Counted from the stretch's first letter, positions 22,301 through 30,743 are shown. The stretch: DNA of 64,000 nt from Coriobacteriaceae bacterium (GCA_015062655.1 SUUG01000007.1:62001-126000), one strand, 5' to 3'. Program-made: numbers and translations. The notes: generated by a model from the sequence alone, not told the origin.

Positions 22301-24611
22301 GGGCGTGCGCGCCAGTACGATCGTGACGGTGCTCGACAACATCGTCGCGCTCGCCAACTACTCCACCACCACGCCCGTGGGCCAGGCCCCGGTGCTCCCC
22401 GATGCCCGCCCGGCCATCCAGGCCGACGGGACGATCTTGAACGCCAGCTTCCCGGTTGCCTGGGACGAGGCCCCCGAGGGCGCCTTCGACAAGGCGGGCA
22501 CCGTGGTGCTCACGGGCACGGCCAACGTCTTCGGCCGCGACATGGAGCTCACGGCCACCGTCCGCGTCCAGAAGGAGAGCGTGCAGGTCGGCGCCAACGT
22601 CGCGCCCGCGGCGGCGCTGTCGCAGGACATCCCCGAGGGCAAGCAGAACGACACGCTCGCCGCCATCACCGACGGTTCGACCACGATCGGCGCCAACAGC
22701 AGCGGCGGTCCGAATCCGACGGCGTGGACCAACTACACCTATTCGCAGGAGGGCCACAACACCGCGCAGCTGACCTTCCGCTACGCGACCCAGCAGCGCC
22801 TGGGCGAGGCCGTGATCCACTTCTTCACGGACAGCTACTCCGCGCGCCTTCCCGAGGCCGGCACCACGGTGTTCGAGGTCTCGGAGAACGGTGAGGACTG
22901 GGTCCCCCTGCCCGTGGAGGAGAAGATCGGCCAGGCCTCCGGGCGTGTGACCCCCTACACCTACACCTTCGCTCCGACCACGGCCACCTACGTGCGCGTC
23001 ACGGTGAAGAACTCGAGCGAGGTCCTTTCCGGCCGCAAACCCTGCACGGGCATCACGGAGGTGGAGCTCAAGAGCGTCACGGGCAGCTTCACCACGAACC
23101 GCGACGCGGCGCTCGAGGCCCTCACGGTGAACGGCAAGGAGGTGCCCGCCTCGGCGCTCGAGGGCGACTCCTGGAGCACGCCGGCGATCGTCGCCGCCGT
23201 TGAGACCGAGCCCCGGGGCAACGCCGCCGTCACCGTGCTCCCCGAGCACGAGGGCGTGGTGCGCCTCCTGCTCGAGTCCGAGGACCACAACGTGCGCAAG
23301 ACCTTCGCCATCAACCTCGGGGTAGAGGAACAGCTCGCCGCCGACAGCGGCCTGCGCGACTACCCGGTCGACGACATGACGTTCACGGCCGGCAGCGAGG
23401 AGCCCTCGCGCGGCCTCCCGAACGAGGGGCCGGTCCGTCTCGCTTTCGATAAGAACGACGGGACGATCTACCACAGCGCTTGGGCCGGGACGAGCGTCGA
23501 CAACCTGTGGGTCACGATGGAGCTCAAGGAGCCGACGGCCATCGACGCCCTGCGCTACCTGCCCCGCCTGGGCGGCCTGCAGAACGGCACCGTGATGGAG
23601 GGCAAGCTGCTCTACAGCGAGAACGGCAATACCTGGCAGGACGCCGGCGCGGTCACCTGGGTCTCCGACGCCAAGCCCTACGAGCCCGGTTGGAAGATCC
23701 TCGAGCTCGACGAGCCGATCACGGCCAAGTACTTCCGCTTCGCCACGGTGAAATCCTTCGGCGACGGCAACCGCATGAATCAGTTCATGAGCGCCGCCGA
23801 GATCCGCCTGCGCACGGCGCCGGTGAAGACCGATATCTCGGCCGCCGCGCTCACCGCCCCCGACACCCTCGAGGTCGACCGCGTGAACGGCGACGAGCCG
23901 GCGCGGTTCGATCCCACGCTGGTGACCGTGACGCTCAAGGGCGAGGGCGCCGAGGACCAGCTCCTCACCTACGGTGTCGACTACGTCCTCGAGTATGCCA
24001 ACAACGAGGCCGAGGGCACCGCGACCGTGTCCGCCCGCGGCATCGACGCCTACGAGGGGACCACGGCAGCCCGCAGCTTCACCGTCAAGGTGAAGGAGCC
24101 GGTGCTCGAGGGCATCGCCGTGAGCTCGCAGCCCGCGAAGACCGCCTACACGGTGGGCGAGACGCTCGACCCGTCGGGCATCGTCCTCACGCTCGCGATG
24201 AGCGACGGGACGACCAAGACGGTCTCCTACGGCGCCGACACGGCTGGCGACTTCTCGTTCACGCCGGCGCTCGACACGGCATTCGCCGTGGCGGGCACCG
24301 TGGACGTCACCGTCGGGTACGGCGGCAAGACCGCGACGATCTCCGTGACGGTTGCCGAGGCGCCCGAGCCGGAGCAGCCCGATCCGGACAGCAAGCAGCC
24401 TGATAACGGCACCACGGGCACCCAGAAACCCGGCCAGGCCGATTCTGACGTGGACGGCACCAAGAAGGGCGATGGCTCCAGGGGCGGCAAGAAGGCGCCC
24501 AAGGGCCTGCCCAAGACCGGCGACCTCTTGAGCATGGCCGCACTCGCCGTGGCCGCGGGGACCGGCGCCGTGCTGGTCGGCGGAGGCCGCAAGCTCCGCC
24601 GCCGCAAGTAA
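19338..24611 (+). CDS. Cell-wall-anchored GH2 beta-galactosidase (BgaA-like), multi-modular
   Basis: 1757-residue surface exo-glycosidase. Order: signal peptide (about 1-50, AMPALADAADP); GH2 sugar-binding domain (about 75-230, VTLPHDYSID, WYRKSFEL); GH2 immunoglobulin domain; GH2 barrel (about 355-660) with acid/base E491 in WSLGNEM and nucleophile E575 in GSETASS, spacing as in BgaA; DUF4982-type domain; several Ig-like domains including Big_4-like (YTDGSAEDAPVTWD); two F5/8-type domains (about 1085-1250, 1330-1490); LPKTGD at L1724; membrane helix; RRRK tail. Likely removes beta-galactose from host N- and O-glycans, exposing GlcNAc for the neighbouring GH84. Start chosen for AGGGAGG five bases upstream. 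The 310-base gap before it (19028-19337) is AT-richer and holds no gene, probably the promoter. Confidence 0.92.
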   Translation: MARTAIERGSTPKRRTWGVRRRVIGAVVAGALAILGAAMPALADAADPLLRSQSVTQMSSAPEVVYVSSVSDPTVRTQDFNASWKFRLGDASGAESQTFDDSSWDQVTLPHDYSIDQDYTKSGEAESAYKPGGVGWYRKSFELSKELEGKSIRLDFDGVYMDSTVWVNGHKLGNHPNGYTPFSFDITPYVKAGAENVIAVKVNAQTPSSRWYSGAGIGRDVDVVVTDKLHVAKDGVQVTTPNLATEAGGPVTTKIKTTVENDGDSPASIQVVQTVFVRGGDPAAAVATATTERQVAAGATDTFEATATTAAAPSLWDVDHPNLYTVRTEVKRDGAVVDTYDTDFGYRYFSFDANTGFSLNGKPMKIKGVCMHHDQGALGSVAADDAIVRQVSILKDMGANSIRTSHNTPSRELIEACNEQGILLDVEFFDGWTSPKNGNSKDYARFFNQAIGESEIIGAAPEKTWAQFDLETSIARDYNAPSIIMWSLGNEMTEGTTRGISGFRQIQKNLITWAQAADPTRPVTTGDNKFKGGSNELYPQGIADAGGIVGLNYAGGGVYDRTHRDRPSWRILGSETASSVNSRGVYYTHGQHTATKQLSAYDYSKVNWGHYASNAWYDVITRDFVAGEYVWTGFDYLGEPTPWNGTDPGAKGGWPSSKNSYFGIIDTAGLPKDSYYFYQSQWNDAKHTLHMLPAWNEDAVLKDIGGKVDVVVYTDAPTVKLFFTPAGSTERQEIGTKSFSSKTTPAGFSYQIYEGADKNANAFRNLYLTWKVPYADGTLTAEAYDVNGNKIDTSSWDGRQSVTTAGAAAKLVASVNRDGMSANGTDLAYVTVSVLDAEGNLVPRAADNVTFKVDGSAELAGIDNGNSPDHQSYRDDNRDAFSGQLVGIVRASRTAGAAKVTVSSPGLAPATVEIPVAEAPNSAAAKSVDSLFYARYQYVKTGTALSLPETIQVRYTDGSAEDAPVTWDAVDEAKLAEAGTFTVSGTVAGVRASTIVTVLDNIVALANYSTTTPVGQAPVLPDARPAIQADGTILNASFPVAWDEAPEGAFDKAGTVVLTGTANVFGRDMELTATVRVQKESVQVGANVAPAAALSQDIPEGKQNDTLAAITDGSTTIGANSSGGPNPTAWTNYTYSQEGHNTAQLTFRYATQQRLGEAVIHFFTDSYSARLPEAGTTVFEVSENGEDWVPLPVEEKIGQASGRVTPYTYTFAPTTATYVRVTVKNSSEVLSGRKPCTGITEVELKSVTGSFTTNRDAALEALTVNGKEVPASALEGDSWSTPAIVAAVETEPRGNAAVTVLPEHEGVVRLLLESEDHNVRKTFAINLGVEEQLAADSGLRDYPVDDMTFTAGSEEPSRGLPNEGPVRLAFDKNDGTIYHSAWAGTSVDNLWVTMELKEPTAIDALRYLPRLGGLQNGTVMEGKLLYSENGNTWQDAGAVTWVSDAKPYEPGWKILELDEPITAKYFRFATVKSFGDGNRMNQFMSAAEIRLRTAPVKTDISAAALTAPDTLEVDRVNGDEPARFDPTLVTVTLKGEGAEDQLLTYGVDYVLEYANNEAEGTATVSARGIDAYEGTTAARSFTVKVKEPVLEGIAVSSQPAKTAYTVGETLDPSGIVLTLAMSDGTTKTVSYGADTAGDFSFTPALDTAFAVAGTVDVTVGYGGKTATISVTVAEAPEPEQPDPDSKQPDNGTTGTQKPGQADSDVDGTKKGDGSRGGKKAPKGLPKTGDLLSMAALAVAAGTGAVLVGGGRKLRRRK

Positions 24612-24634
24612 GCACGGCCTATCGGACAGCGAAG

Positions 24635-24664
24635 AGGGGCGTCCCACGGGGCGCCCCTTTTGTG
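24635..24664 (+). terminator. Intrinsic terminator after the GH2 gene
   Basis: AGGGGCG and CGCCCCTTTT form a stem across a loop containing an additional CCC/GGG pairing, ending in a T run. It separates the GH2 transcript from the clpB promoter immediately downstream. Confidence 0.8.
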
Positions 24665-24679
24665 TGTCAGCGCTTAGAA

Positions 24680-24704
24680 AATCTTATATGTAGACACTTA
24701 GATT
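24680..24704. promoter_or_regulatory. Heat-shock operator-like inverted repeat upstream of clpB
   Basis: AATCTTATATG-N5-ACTTAGATT, identical to the motif before dnaK except for the five central bases. It lies about 115 bases upstream of the clpB start, in a local AT-rich patch. Two exact matches of 20 defined positions before two heat-shock genes argue strongly for a common regulator, most simply HspR. Confidence 0.78.
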
Positions 24705-24820
24705 CTGATTAAATCCGCCTGAGTCGGCAACAATACACCTCGAACAGATCGATGCCGCCCCGAAGGGCGGCCGCCGCGGCTCGTCGCCCGACCGCGGCAC
24801 CCATCAGAGAGGTGATGCAC

Positions 24821-27433
24821 ATGAGGATCGACAAGCTGGCGATGACCTCAAAGCAGGCGCTGCAGACGGCCATCGGCATCGCGGGGGACGCGCAGGCGGG
24901 TGCGGTGGAGCCCATCCACCTGCTCGCCGCCCTGCTTGAAAGCGGGGAGCGCAACATCTCCGTCATCATCCAGCGCATCGGCGCCGACCCCAAACGGCTC
25001 GCCGCGGCAACGCAGCAGGCCATCGCATCGGCGCCCAAGGTCCAGGGCGCCCAGATCGGTCTCTCCAACGAGCTCACGCGCGTGCTCGACCGCGCCGAGA
25101 AGAAGGCCTCTAAGATGGAGGACCGCTTCGTGGTGACCGAGCACCTGCTCATGGCGCTCGCCGAGGACAAGGGCCAGGCCGGCCAGATCCTCGCGCAGGA
25201 GGGCGTCACGCGCGAGCGAATCGAGGAGACCTACACCGAGCTCCGCGGCGACGACCGCGTGACGAGCGAGGACGACAAGCTCCAGTTCGAGGCACTCAAG
25301 CAGTACGGCCGCAACATCTGCGACCTCGCGCGCGAGGGCAAGCTCGATCCCGTGATCGGGCGCACGGACGAGATCCGCCGCACGATCCAGGTGCTCTCGC
25401 GCCGCACCAAGAACAACCCCGTGCTCATCGGCGAGCCCGGTGTGGGCAAGACGGCCATCGTCGAGGGCATCGCCCAGCGCATCGTCGCCGGGGACGTGCC
25501 GAGCACCCTGCGCGACCGCGACCTCATCGAGCTCGACATGTCCGCCCTCGTGGCCGGCGCCAAGTACCGCGGCGAGTTCGAGGATCGCCTGAAGGCCGTG
25601 CTCAAGGAGGTCGAGCAGGCGGCCGGCCGCGTGATCCTGTTCATTGACGAGCTCCACACCATCGTGGGCGCGGGGGCCACCGAGGGCTCCATGGACGCCG
25701 GCAACATCTTGAAGCCGGCGCTCGCCCGCGGAGACCTGCACGCCATCGGCGCGACCACCCTCGACGAGTACCGCAAGTACATCGAGAAGGACGCCGCCCT
25801 GGCCCGCCGCTTCCAGACGGTGCTCGTGTCCGAGCCCAGTGTGGAGGACACGATCTCCATCCTGCGCGGCCTGAAGGAGAAGTACGAGATCTTCCACGGC
25901 GTGCACATCACGGACAGCGCGCTCGTGGCGGCGGCCGACCTATCGGACCGCTACATCGCCGACCGCTTCCTGCCCGACAAGGCTATCGACCTGGTCGATG
26001 AGGCCGCGAGCCGCCTGCGCATGGAGCTCGACTCCATGCCGGCCGAGATCGACGCCCTCACGCGCCAGCTCACGCAGATGCAGATCGAGGAGGAGGCGCT
26101 CAAGAAGGAGAAGGACGAGGCCTCGGCGGAGCGGCTCGCCACCCTGCAGCAGGAGATCTCCGAGCTGCAGGAGCGCCTGAACGTGGCGAAGGCGGGCTGG
26201 CTCAACCAGAAGAACGCGATCGACCGCGTGCGCCAGCTCAAGGGCGAGCTCGACGAGGCGCGCAGCGAGCTCGACCGCGTCACCCGCGAGGGCGACCTGG
26301 CGCGCGCCGGAGAGCTGCGTTTCTCGGTGATCCCCGGGCTTGAGCAGGAGATCGCCGCCGGCGAGGCCGAGCTCGCTGAGCGCAAGGACGCCGGCGACGG
26401 CGGCCTGAACGAGCAGGTGACCTCCGACGAGATCGCCGAGGTCGTGAGCGCGTGGACGGGCGTTCCCGTGTCGAAGATGATGCAGGGCGAGCTCGAGAAG
26501 CTGAAGACGCTCGAGGCCGAGCTGCACAAGCGCGTGATCGGCCAGGATGAGGCCGTGGCTGCGGTCGCCGCTGCGGTGCGCCGCTCGCGCGCGGGCCTCT
26601 CCGACCCCGACCGGCCCATCGGCAGCTTCTTCTTCCTCGGCCCCACCGGCGTGGGCAAGACGGAGCTCGCCAAGGCGCTCGCGGAGTGCCTGTTCGACGA
26701 CGAGCGCGCGCTCGTGCGCATCGACATGTCCGAGTACATGGAGAAGTTCAGCGTGCAGCGGTTGATCGGGGCGCCTCCGGGATACGTGGGCTACGACGAG
26801 GGCGGCCAGCTCACCGAGGCCGTGCGGCGGCGCCCGTACTCCGTCATCCTGCTCGATGAGATGGAGAAGGCGCATCCGGACGTGTTCAACGTGCTGCTTC
26901 AGGTGCTCGACGACGGTCGCCTGACGGACGGCCAGGGTCGGCAGGTGAGCTTCAAGAACACGATCATCATCATGACCTCGAACGTGGGGTCGAACGTGAT
27001 CGCCGAGCTCGCGGGCACGGACGAGGAGGAGATGCGGCGGCAGGTGGACGAGGTCATGAACCGCACGTTCAGGCCGGAGTTCCTGAACCGCATCGACGAC
27101 ACCGTCGTGTTCCATCCGCTGGGCATGGCGCAGATCGAGAAGATCGTCGATATCCAGCTGGCCGACGTGCGGCGTCGCGTGGCGAAGGACCGCATGACGG
27201 TGGATGTGACGCCGGCGGCCAAGCAGATGCTCGCCGTGGGCGGACTGGATCCGGTCTTCGGCGCGCGCCCGCTCAAGCGCCTGGTCCAGCGCGAGGTGGT
27301 GGACGCCATCGCTGGCGCCATCATCGACGGACGCGTGCACGAGGGTGATGCGATCACGCTGGACGTGGATACGAACGGCGTGTTCACGGTGGAGGCCGCG
27401 CCGAGCGCGGGCGAGGAGCCCGCGGGCGAGTAA
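24821..27433 (+). CDS. clpB: Disaggregase ClpB
   Basis: 870-residue AAA+ disaggregase that works with DnaK to rescue aggregated proteins. Clp N domain (about 5-145), first ATPase with Walker [10 protein letters not shown] at 204-212, a coiled-coil middle domain (about 400-520, rich in E/K/Q) that distinguishes ClpB from ClpA/C, second ATPase with GPTGVGKTE at about 607-615 and [19 protein letters not shown], and a C-terminal small domain. The start is set at MRIDKLAM, eight bases after AGAGAGG. It is expressed alone, with a terminator after it. The upstream operator-like repeat links it to the dnaK regulon. Confidence 0.97.
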   Translation: MRIDKLAMTSKQALQTAIGIAGDAQAGAVEPIHLLAALLESGERNISVIIQRIGADPKRLAAATQQAIASAPKVQGAQIGLSNELTRVLDRAEKKASKMEDRFVVTEHLLMALAEDKGQAGQILAQEGVTRERIEETYTELRGDDRVTSEDDKLQFEALKQYGRNICDLAREGKLDPVIGRTDEIRRTIQVLSRRTKNNPVLIGEPGVGKTAIVEGIAQRIVAGDVPSTLRDRDLIELDMSALVAGAKYRGEFEDRLKAVLKEVEQAAGRVILFIDELHTIVGAGATEGSMDAGNILKPALARGDLHAIGATTLDEYRKYIEKDAALARRFQTVLVSEPSVEDTISILRGLKEKYEIFHGVHITDSALVAAADLSDRYIADRFLPDKAIDLVDEAASRLRMELDSMPAEIDALTRQLTQMQIEEEALKKEKDEASAERLATLQQEISELQERLNVAKAGWLNQKNAIDRVRQLKGELDEARSELDRVTREGDLARAGELRFSVIPGLEQEIAAGEAELAERKDAGDGGLNEQVTSDEIAEVVSAWTGVPVSKMMQGELEKLKTLEAELHKRVIGQDEAVAAVAAAVRRSRAGLSDPDRPIGSFFFLGPTGVGKTELAKALAECLFDDERALVRIDMSEYMEKFSVQRLIGAPPGYVGYDEGGQLTEAVRRRPYSVILLDEMEKAHPDVFNVLLQVLDDGRLTDGQGRQVSFKNTIIIMTSNVGSNVIAELAGTDEEEMRRQVDEVMNRTFRPEFLNRIDDTVVFHPLGMAQIEKIVDIQLADVRRRVAKDRMTVDVTPAAKQMLAVGGLDPVFGARPLKRLVQREVVDAIAGAIIDGRVHEGDAITLDVDTNGVFTVEAAPSAGEEPAGE

Positions 27434-27455
27434 AGCCGGCAGCGCACGTACGGGC

Positions 27456-27498
27456 AAAGGGGGCCGCATCCGTCTGGGTGGGGCCCCTTCCTTTTCCA
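27456..27498 (+). terminator. Intrinsic terminator after clpB
   Basis: AAGGGGGCC pairs with GGGGCCCCTT across a loop of about 15 bases, then TTCCTTTT. It lies about 22 bases after the clpB stop. Confidence 0.75.
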
Positions 27499-27521
27499 TG
27501 CGTTCGCGGCAGAAAACCGAC

Positions 27522-27735
27522 CTACGCGCTTGGGCGCTTCTCGCACATGAGGAGGTGATCGGCAACCATGACGATCTCATCGCGTTGATTAACGATCTCG
27601 AGATGCTCGGTGAGGACGCCCCTGTCGTCGCGCTTCTTGTGGCCCCTCTTTTCGCTGATGGTCACCACGGTGTGTATGGTGTCGCCGATGAACATTTCAC
27701 GAGCGACGATCTGCACCATGTCGAGGGCGTCGAAC
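27522..27735 (-). pseudogene. MaoC-like hydratase C-terminal remnant
   Basis: About 65 residues of the C-terminal half of a hot-dog fold MaoC-type hydratase: MFIGDTIHTVVTISEKRGHKKR, an RGVLTEHLEIVNQ block and HLLMCEKRP, which match the family's V-x-GDTI, RGV-T and NQ-G-V segments. The catalytic N-terminal half is missing; just upstream the same DNA reads on the opposite strand as a sialate lyase remnant. The reading frame stays open only because the neighbouring DNA happens to be open. It is a dead fragment left by deletion. Confidence 0.7.
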
Positions 27736-27743
27736 GGCTCGAT

Positions 27744-27905
27744 CTCTACAAGATGGAACGTCTGCGTTCGATCAACCCGGACCTGAAGTGCTTCGGCCGA
27801 TTTGAGAACGAGATGGTCGCGTTCTTGGCCATGGGGTGCGAAGGGTTCATCGGATCGACCTTCAATTTCATGCTGCCGCATTATCTCAAGTTATTTGTTG
27901 GGAGC
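27744..27905 (+). pseudogene. N-acetylneuraminate lyase C-terminal remnant
   Basis: A stretch of about 50 residues on the plus strand reads MERLRSINPDLKCFGRFENE, then MVAFLAMGCEGFIGSTFNFM and PHYLKLF. This matches the last barrel strands of dihydrodipicolinate-synthase-family sialic acid lyases (NanA), where GADGxIGSTYNFM is characteristic. Both ends are lost. It faces the GntR regulator and abuts the MaoC remnant, so at least two deletions met here. If correct, an ancestral sialic acid catabolism gene has been lost from this site. Confidence 0.65.
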
Positions 27906-27928
27906 CTTATCGGCCAAAGGAGGCTCGG

Positions 27929-28624
27929 TCACTCTGGAAGCTGCTCCACCGAACTCGTGAAGAACCCATCAAGGGTGGTCTCGAGCTGACTGCGGTCTTC
28001 TTGGCCAAACGATTTGAGGATCTTGACGCGCCAGAGGATCGCGCTTTGACGGGAGGCGGGGATGTCCAAGATCTTGAGGGCGGACTCGTGCCGCAGGATG
28101 ATCATGGTCTGCATCAGCTTGCTGTAGATGCCGTTCCCGCAGTTCTCCCCGACATAGGTATCGATGCGATCGATGAGATCCGAGAACTCCTCGTTGGGCA
28201 CTTCGATGATGTCGAGGGCGAGCAGCTCCTCGGCGAACTCGGCCAGGCGGGCAACCACCTCGTCGGTCTTGCAGTCAAAGCAGGAGGTGTGCACCACGGT
28301 CTCGATAAGCCGCCGCGCGGCGTAGAGATCCTCATAGTTCTCGATCTCGCGATGAAAGCTCCAAAGAATCGCTTCGCGCGGGAGCTGGCCGCTGCGCTCT
28401 GCTGCGAATGAGCCTCCGCCGGGACGGATGTGAATCAGCCCCACCAAGGAGAGCGCGCGCAGCGCCTCGCGGATCCGACTCCGTGTGACGCCGAACATGG
28501 CGGCGAGCGAGCGCTCGTCGGGGAGCCGTTCCCCCGGCTGTATCTCGCCGGAGGTGATCTTGTCAGCGAGCTGGTTCATGATCTGCTCGGTGAGCGTTTC
28601 CTTTTTTATCGGCTCGACGTTCAC
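27929..28624 (-). CDS. GntR-family (FadR/FCD) transcriptional regulator
   Basis: 231-residue regulator. Winged HTH of the GntR type at about residues 10-72 (ITSGEIQPGERLPDERSLA, MFGVTRSRIREALRALSLVG), then an all-helical FCD ligand domain (about 95-225) of the group that includes NanR and UxuR/ExuR, responding to sugar acids. The start is GTG, four bases after AGGAGG. It lies downstream of fucO on the same strand, and faces the sialate lyase remnant. The effector could be sialate, uronate or a related acid. A TTGGTA-N9-TACCAA dyad before fucO is a candidate operator. Confidence 0.88.
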   Translation of the reverse strand: MNVEPIKKETLTEQIMNQLADKITSGEIQPGERLPDERSLAAMFGVTRSRIREALRALSLVGLIHIRPGGGSFAAERSGQLPREAILWSFHREIENYEDLYAARRLIETVVHTSCFDCKTDEVVARLAEFAEELLALDIIEVPNEEFSDLIDRIDTYVGENCGNGIYSKLMQTMIILRHESALKILDIPASRQSAILWRVKILKSFGQEDRSQLETTLDGFFTSSVEQLPE

Positions 28625-28745
28625 GGCCCCTCCTTCAGACGTTCCTCGAATCCTAGCATGCCGGCATTGGTTCGTCTGTGTGCTCATGAAAATGCGGGCA
28701 CGCAGCGATTCGCCACATGCCCGCTTATATCTCAGTGGATTGTCC

Positions 28746-29906
28746 CTACGCCATGATCTTACGGAAAAGGCCAACCACGGTGTCATGGTCGGCTTCACGC
28801 GGGTTGCCGGGATAGCAGGCGTCGGCGAGCGCATCGTCGGCGATGCGATCAAGATCCTCCTCGCGGATCGCGGGGCAGGTTGCGGCGATGTCAATATCGG
28901 CGGACAGCTGGCGCACGGCGGCGATCGCCGCATCAGCGGCCTCCTCGGTGCCCATGCCGGCGGTGTCGACGCCCATGGCCTGAGCGACGTTCGCCAGGCG
29001 CTCGGCGATCACGGGCTTGTTGAACTCCATCGCAATAGGCAGGAGCATGGCGCATGCCACACCGTGCGGGGTGTCGTAGTGCGCAGAGAGCGTGTGCGCC
29101 ATGGCGTGGTCGATGCCGAGGCCAACATTGGAGAAGCCCATGCCGGCGATGTACTGTCCGAGTGCCATGCCCTCGCGGCCGGAGGCAGGGGAGCCGCTCT
29201 TCGCCTCGGCGACCGCGTCGCGGAGGTTCTTGGAGATGAGCTCGATCGCCTTCAGATGGAACATGTCGGAAAGCTCCCAGGCGCCTTGGGTCGTGTACCC
29301 CTCGATGGCGTGGGTGAGCGCGTCCATCCCTGTCGCGGCAGTGAGGCCGGCGGGCATGGACGCCATCATATCGGGGTCGACGATCGCGACCTCAGGGATA
29401 TCGTTCACATCGACGCAAACGAATTTGCGGACCTTCTCGGTATCCGTGATGACGTAGTTGATGGTCACCTCCGCGGCGGTGCCGGCCGTGGTGGGGACGG
29501 CGATGGTGAAGGCGGCGTGGTTCTTTGTCTCGGCGACGCCCTCGAGGGAGCGGACATCTGCGAATTCGGGATTGGTCACGATGATGCCGATGGCTTTGGC
29601 GGTGTCCATGGAGGATCCGCCGCCGATGGCGACGATCATATCAGCGTCAGCATCATGGTAGGCGGCAACGCCATGCTGGACGTTCTCAATGGTTGGGTTG
29701 GGTTTGATGTCAGAGAACATCTCCCACGCGACCCCGTCATTATCAAGGAGGTCCGTCACTTTTTTGGTGATACCAAATTTGACAAGGTCGGGGTCAGAGC
29801 AGACAAGTGCCTTCTGGAAGCCCCTCCTTCTGATTTCGCCAGGAATCTCAGATATGGCACCAGATCCATGATAAGAGATGGTGTTGAGAACGAAGCGGTT
29901 GGCCAT
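28746..29906 (-). CDS. fucO: Lactaldehyde reductase (iron-dependent alcohol dehydrogenase)
   Basis: 386-residue group III metal-dependent alcohol dehydrogenase close to E. coli FucO throughout, from MANRFVLN through SLEGVAETK and PTTAGTAAEVTINYVITD to the metal ligands in DALTHAIEGY and GIDHAMAHTLSAHYDTPHG. FucO reduces L-lactaldehyde from fucose or rhamnose breakdown to 1,2-propanediol with NADH in anaerobes. The ATG follows AAAGGAG five bases upstream. It is followed by the GntR gene on the same strand. No fucose isomerase, kinase or aldolase is nearby, so aldehyde supply must come from another locus or from another alcohol/aldehyde substrate. Confidence 0.92.
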   Translation of the reverse strand: MANRFVLNTISYHGSGAISEIPGEIRRRGFQKALVCSDPDLVKFGITKKVTDLLDNDGVAWEMFSDIKPNPTIENVQHGVAAYHDADADMIVAIGGGSSMDTAKAIGIIVTNPEFADVRSLEGVAETKNHAAFTIAVPTTAGTAAEVTINYVITDTEKVRKFVCVDVNDIPEVAIVDPDMMASMPAGLTAATGMDALTHAIEGYTTQGAWELSDMFHLKAIELISKNLRDAVAEAKSGSPASGREGMALGQYIAGMGFSNVGLGIDHAMAHTLSAHYDTPHGVACAMLLPIAMEFNKPVIAERLANVAQAMGVDTAGMGTEEAADAAIAAVRQLSADIDIAATCPAIREEDLDRIADDALADACYPGNPREADHDTVVGLFRKIMA

Positions 29907-29941
29907 GACGTCTCCTTTCAGCGATGTATCTTTACATCGCA

Positions 29942-29962
29942 TTGGTACTATCAATATACCAA
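29942..29962. promoter_or_regulatory. Candidate GntR operator upstream of fucO
   Basis: A perfect 6-base inverted repeat, TTGGTA-N9-TACCAA, lies 36 bases before the fucO start in an AT-rich promoter patch. FCD-type GntR regulators often bind TGGTA/TACCA dyads, and such a regulator is encoded directly downstream of fucO. Confidence 0.6.
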
Positions 29963-30079
29963 AATATAATCAAAGCATAGGGGGAGGACGGCAATAGGCC
30001 GAGGCTGATCGCGGGGTATCCTTGGACTGCTGGATACGGAGGCCGCTGCAGGTCTTTTCGGCTTGAGGGGAGTTTGCAT

Positions 30080-30265
30080 ATGACCATGATTGATCGCGCA
30101 CACCACCGAGATGGTGCATCGACCTCTTCAAAGGGGGCATCCGATGCGTCTCAGGAAAAGGACCCCTTCCTCCGTCCCGAGAACGAGGACGATGACGGAT
30201 ACGACCCCTATTCCGACCGCTTGCCGGATCCCGAGCCGCTTTTTGAACGCGATCCGTGGGGATAG
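30080..30265 (+). CDS. Small acidic hypothetical protein
   Basis: 61 residues, strongly acidic and Pro-rich in its second half (EDDDGYDPYSDRLPDPEPLF, ending ERDPWG). No membrane segment, signal peptide or known motif is visible. The start is supported by GAGGGGAG seven bases upstream of ATATG. It lies between the divergent fucO promoter and a GC-rich hairpin, and stands alone. I do not recognise a family; the coding call rests on the ribosome site, composition and the hairpin after its stop. Confidence 0.55.
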   Translation: MTMIDRAHHRDGASTSSKGASDASQEKDPFLRPENEDDDGYDPYSDRLPDPEPLFERDPWG

Positions 30266-30292
30266 GTCCCAGCCCGCAGGCCCGCGGCGTAG

Positions 30293-30322
30293 CGAAGGCC
30301 GGCCGTCAGCGGCCGGCCTTCG
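30293..30322. other. Strong GC hairpin after the small acidic gene
   Basis: Perfect 12-base arms (CGAAGGCCGGCC / GGCCGGCCTTCG) with a 6-base loop, 27 bases after the stop codon of the small gene. No T run follows, so it may act as an RNA stabiliser or weak terminator rather than a classical intrinsic terminator. Confidence 0.6.
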
Positions 30323-30401
30323 TCATGAGAAGGGGCAGCGCGGCTTCTCACAGGGTTTTCAGGCGCTTTGCCGGCTGATTTCACGCTTCATGGTCGGGTC
30401 T

Positions 30402-30575
30402 TGGACAAAAATGACGCTAGTCGGTGTTTTCATAGGGTGTCTATATATAAAAATGAGCTCAGATACGTGCAAATGAACAAATATACATGGTGATTCTTCC
30501 TGGCATATTGACGTCGGAGGCCCCCGGAGGGCATTTGGGCGGTCCTGAAATACCGACTAGCGTGATTTTTGTCCA
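30402..30575. mobile_element. MITE-like element with ~24-bp terminal inverted repeats
   Basis: The ends form an inverted repeat with one mismatch in 24 positions: left 30402-30425 (TGGACAAAAAT...AGTCGGT) and right 30551/2-30575 (ACCGACTAG...TTTTTGTCCA). The 125-base interior is clearly more AT-rich than the surrounding chromosome and contains no protein-coding gene. Size, end structure and lack of coding are those of a miniature inverted-repeat transposable element. I could not see a convincing target duplication. The rest of 30323-30684 shows no gene. Confidence 0.75.
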
Positions 30576-30684
30576 CGCATTGGAAAACTTACTGCGGGAG
30601 GCAGCCCGCAACCCAGAAAAGCATAACATAAGTTAATGGTACCCCCGCCCCGCCGCCCCGTCGGTTCGGTTACCGCCACGCGAT

Positions 30685-30721
30685 AAAAAAGGAGGGGGCC
30701 GGCGAACCGCCGGCCCCCTCC
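30685..30721 (-). terminator. Intrinsic terminator for the small membrane protein gene
   Basis: Perfect 13-base arms (GGAGGGGGCCGGC and its complement) with a 5-base loop. On the minus strand the stem is followed by a run of six T, so it terminates the gene ending at 30744. Confidence 0.9.
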
Positions 30722-30743
30722 TCGGGGTTCGATCCTCAAAGCC

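Noticed and set aside
14886..24647. Very long open frames on the minus strand opposite the GH84 and GH2 genes (over 1400 and 1780 codons)
   Set aside because: They mirror the high-GC codon pattern of the real genes, have His/Arg/Gly-biased nonsense composition, no motifs and no ribosome sites.
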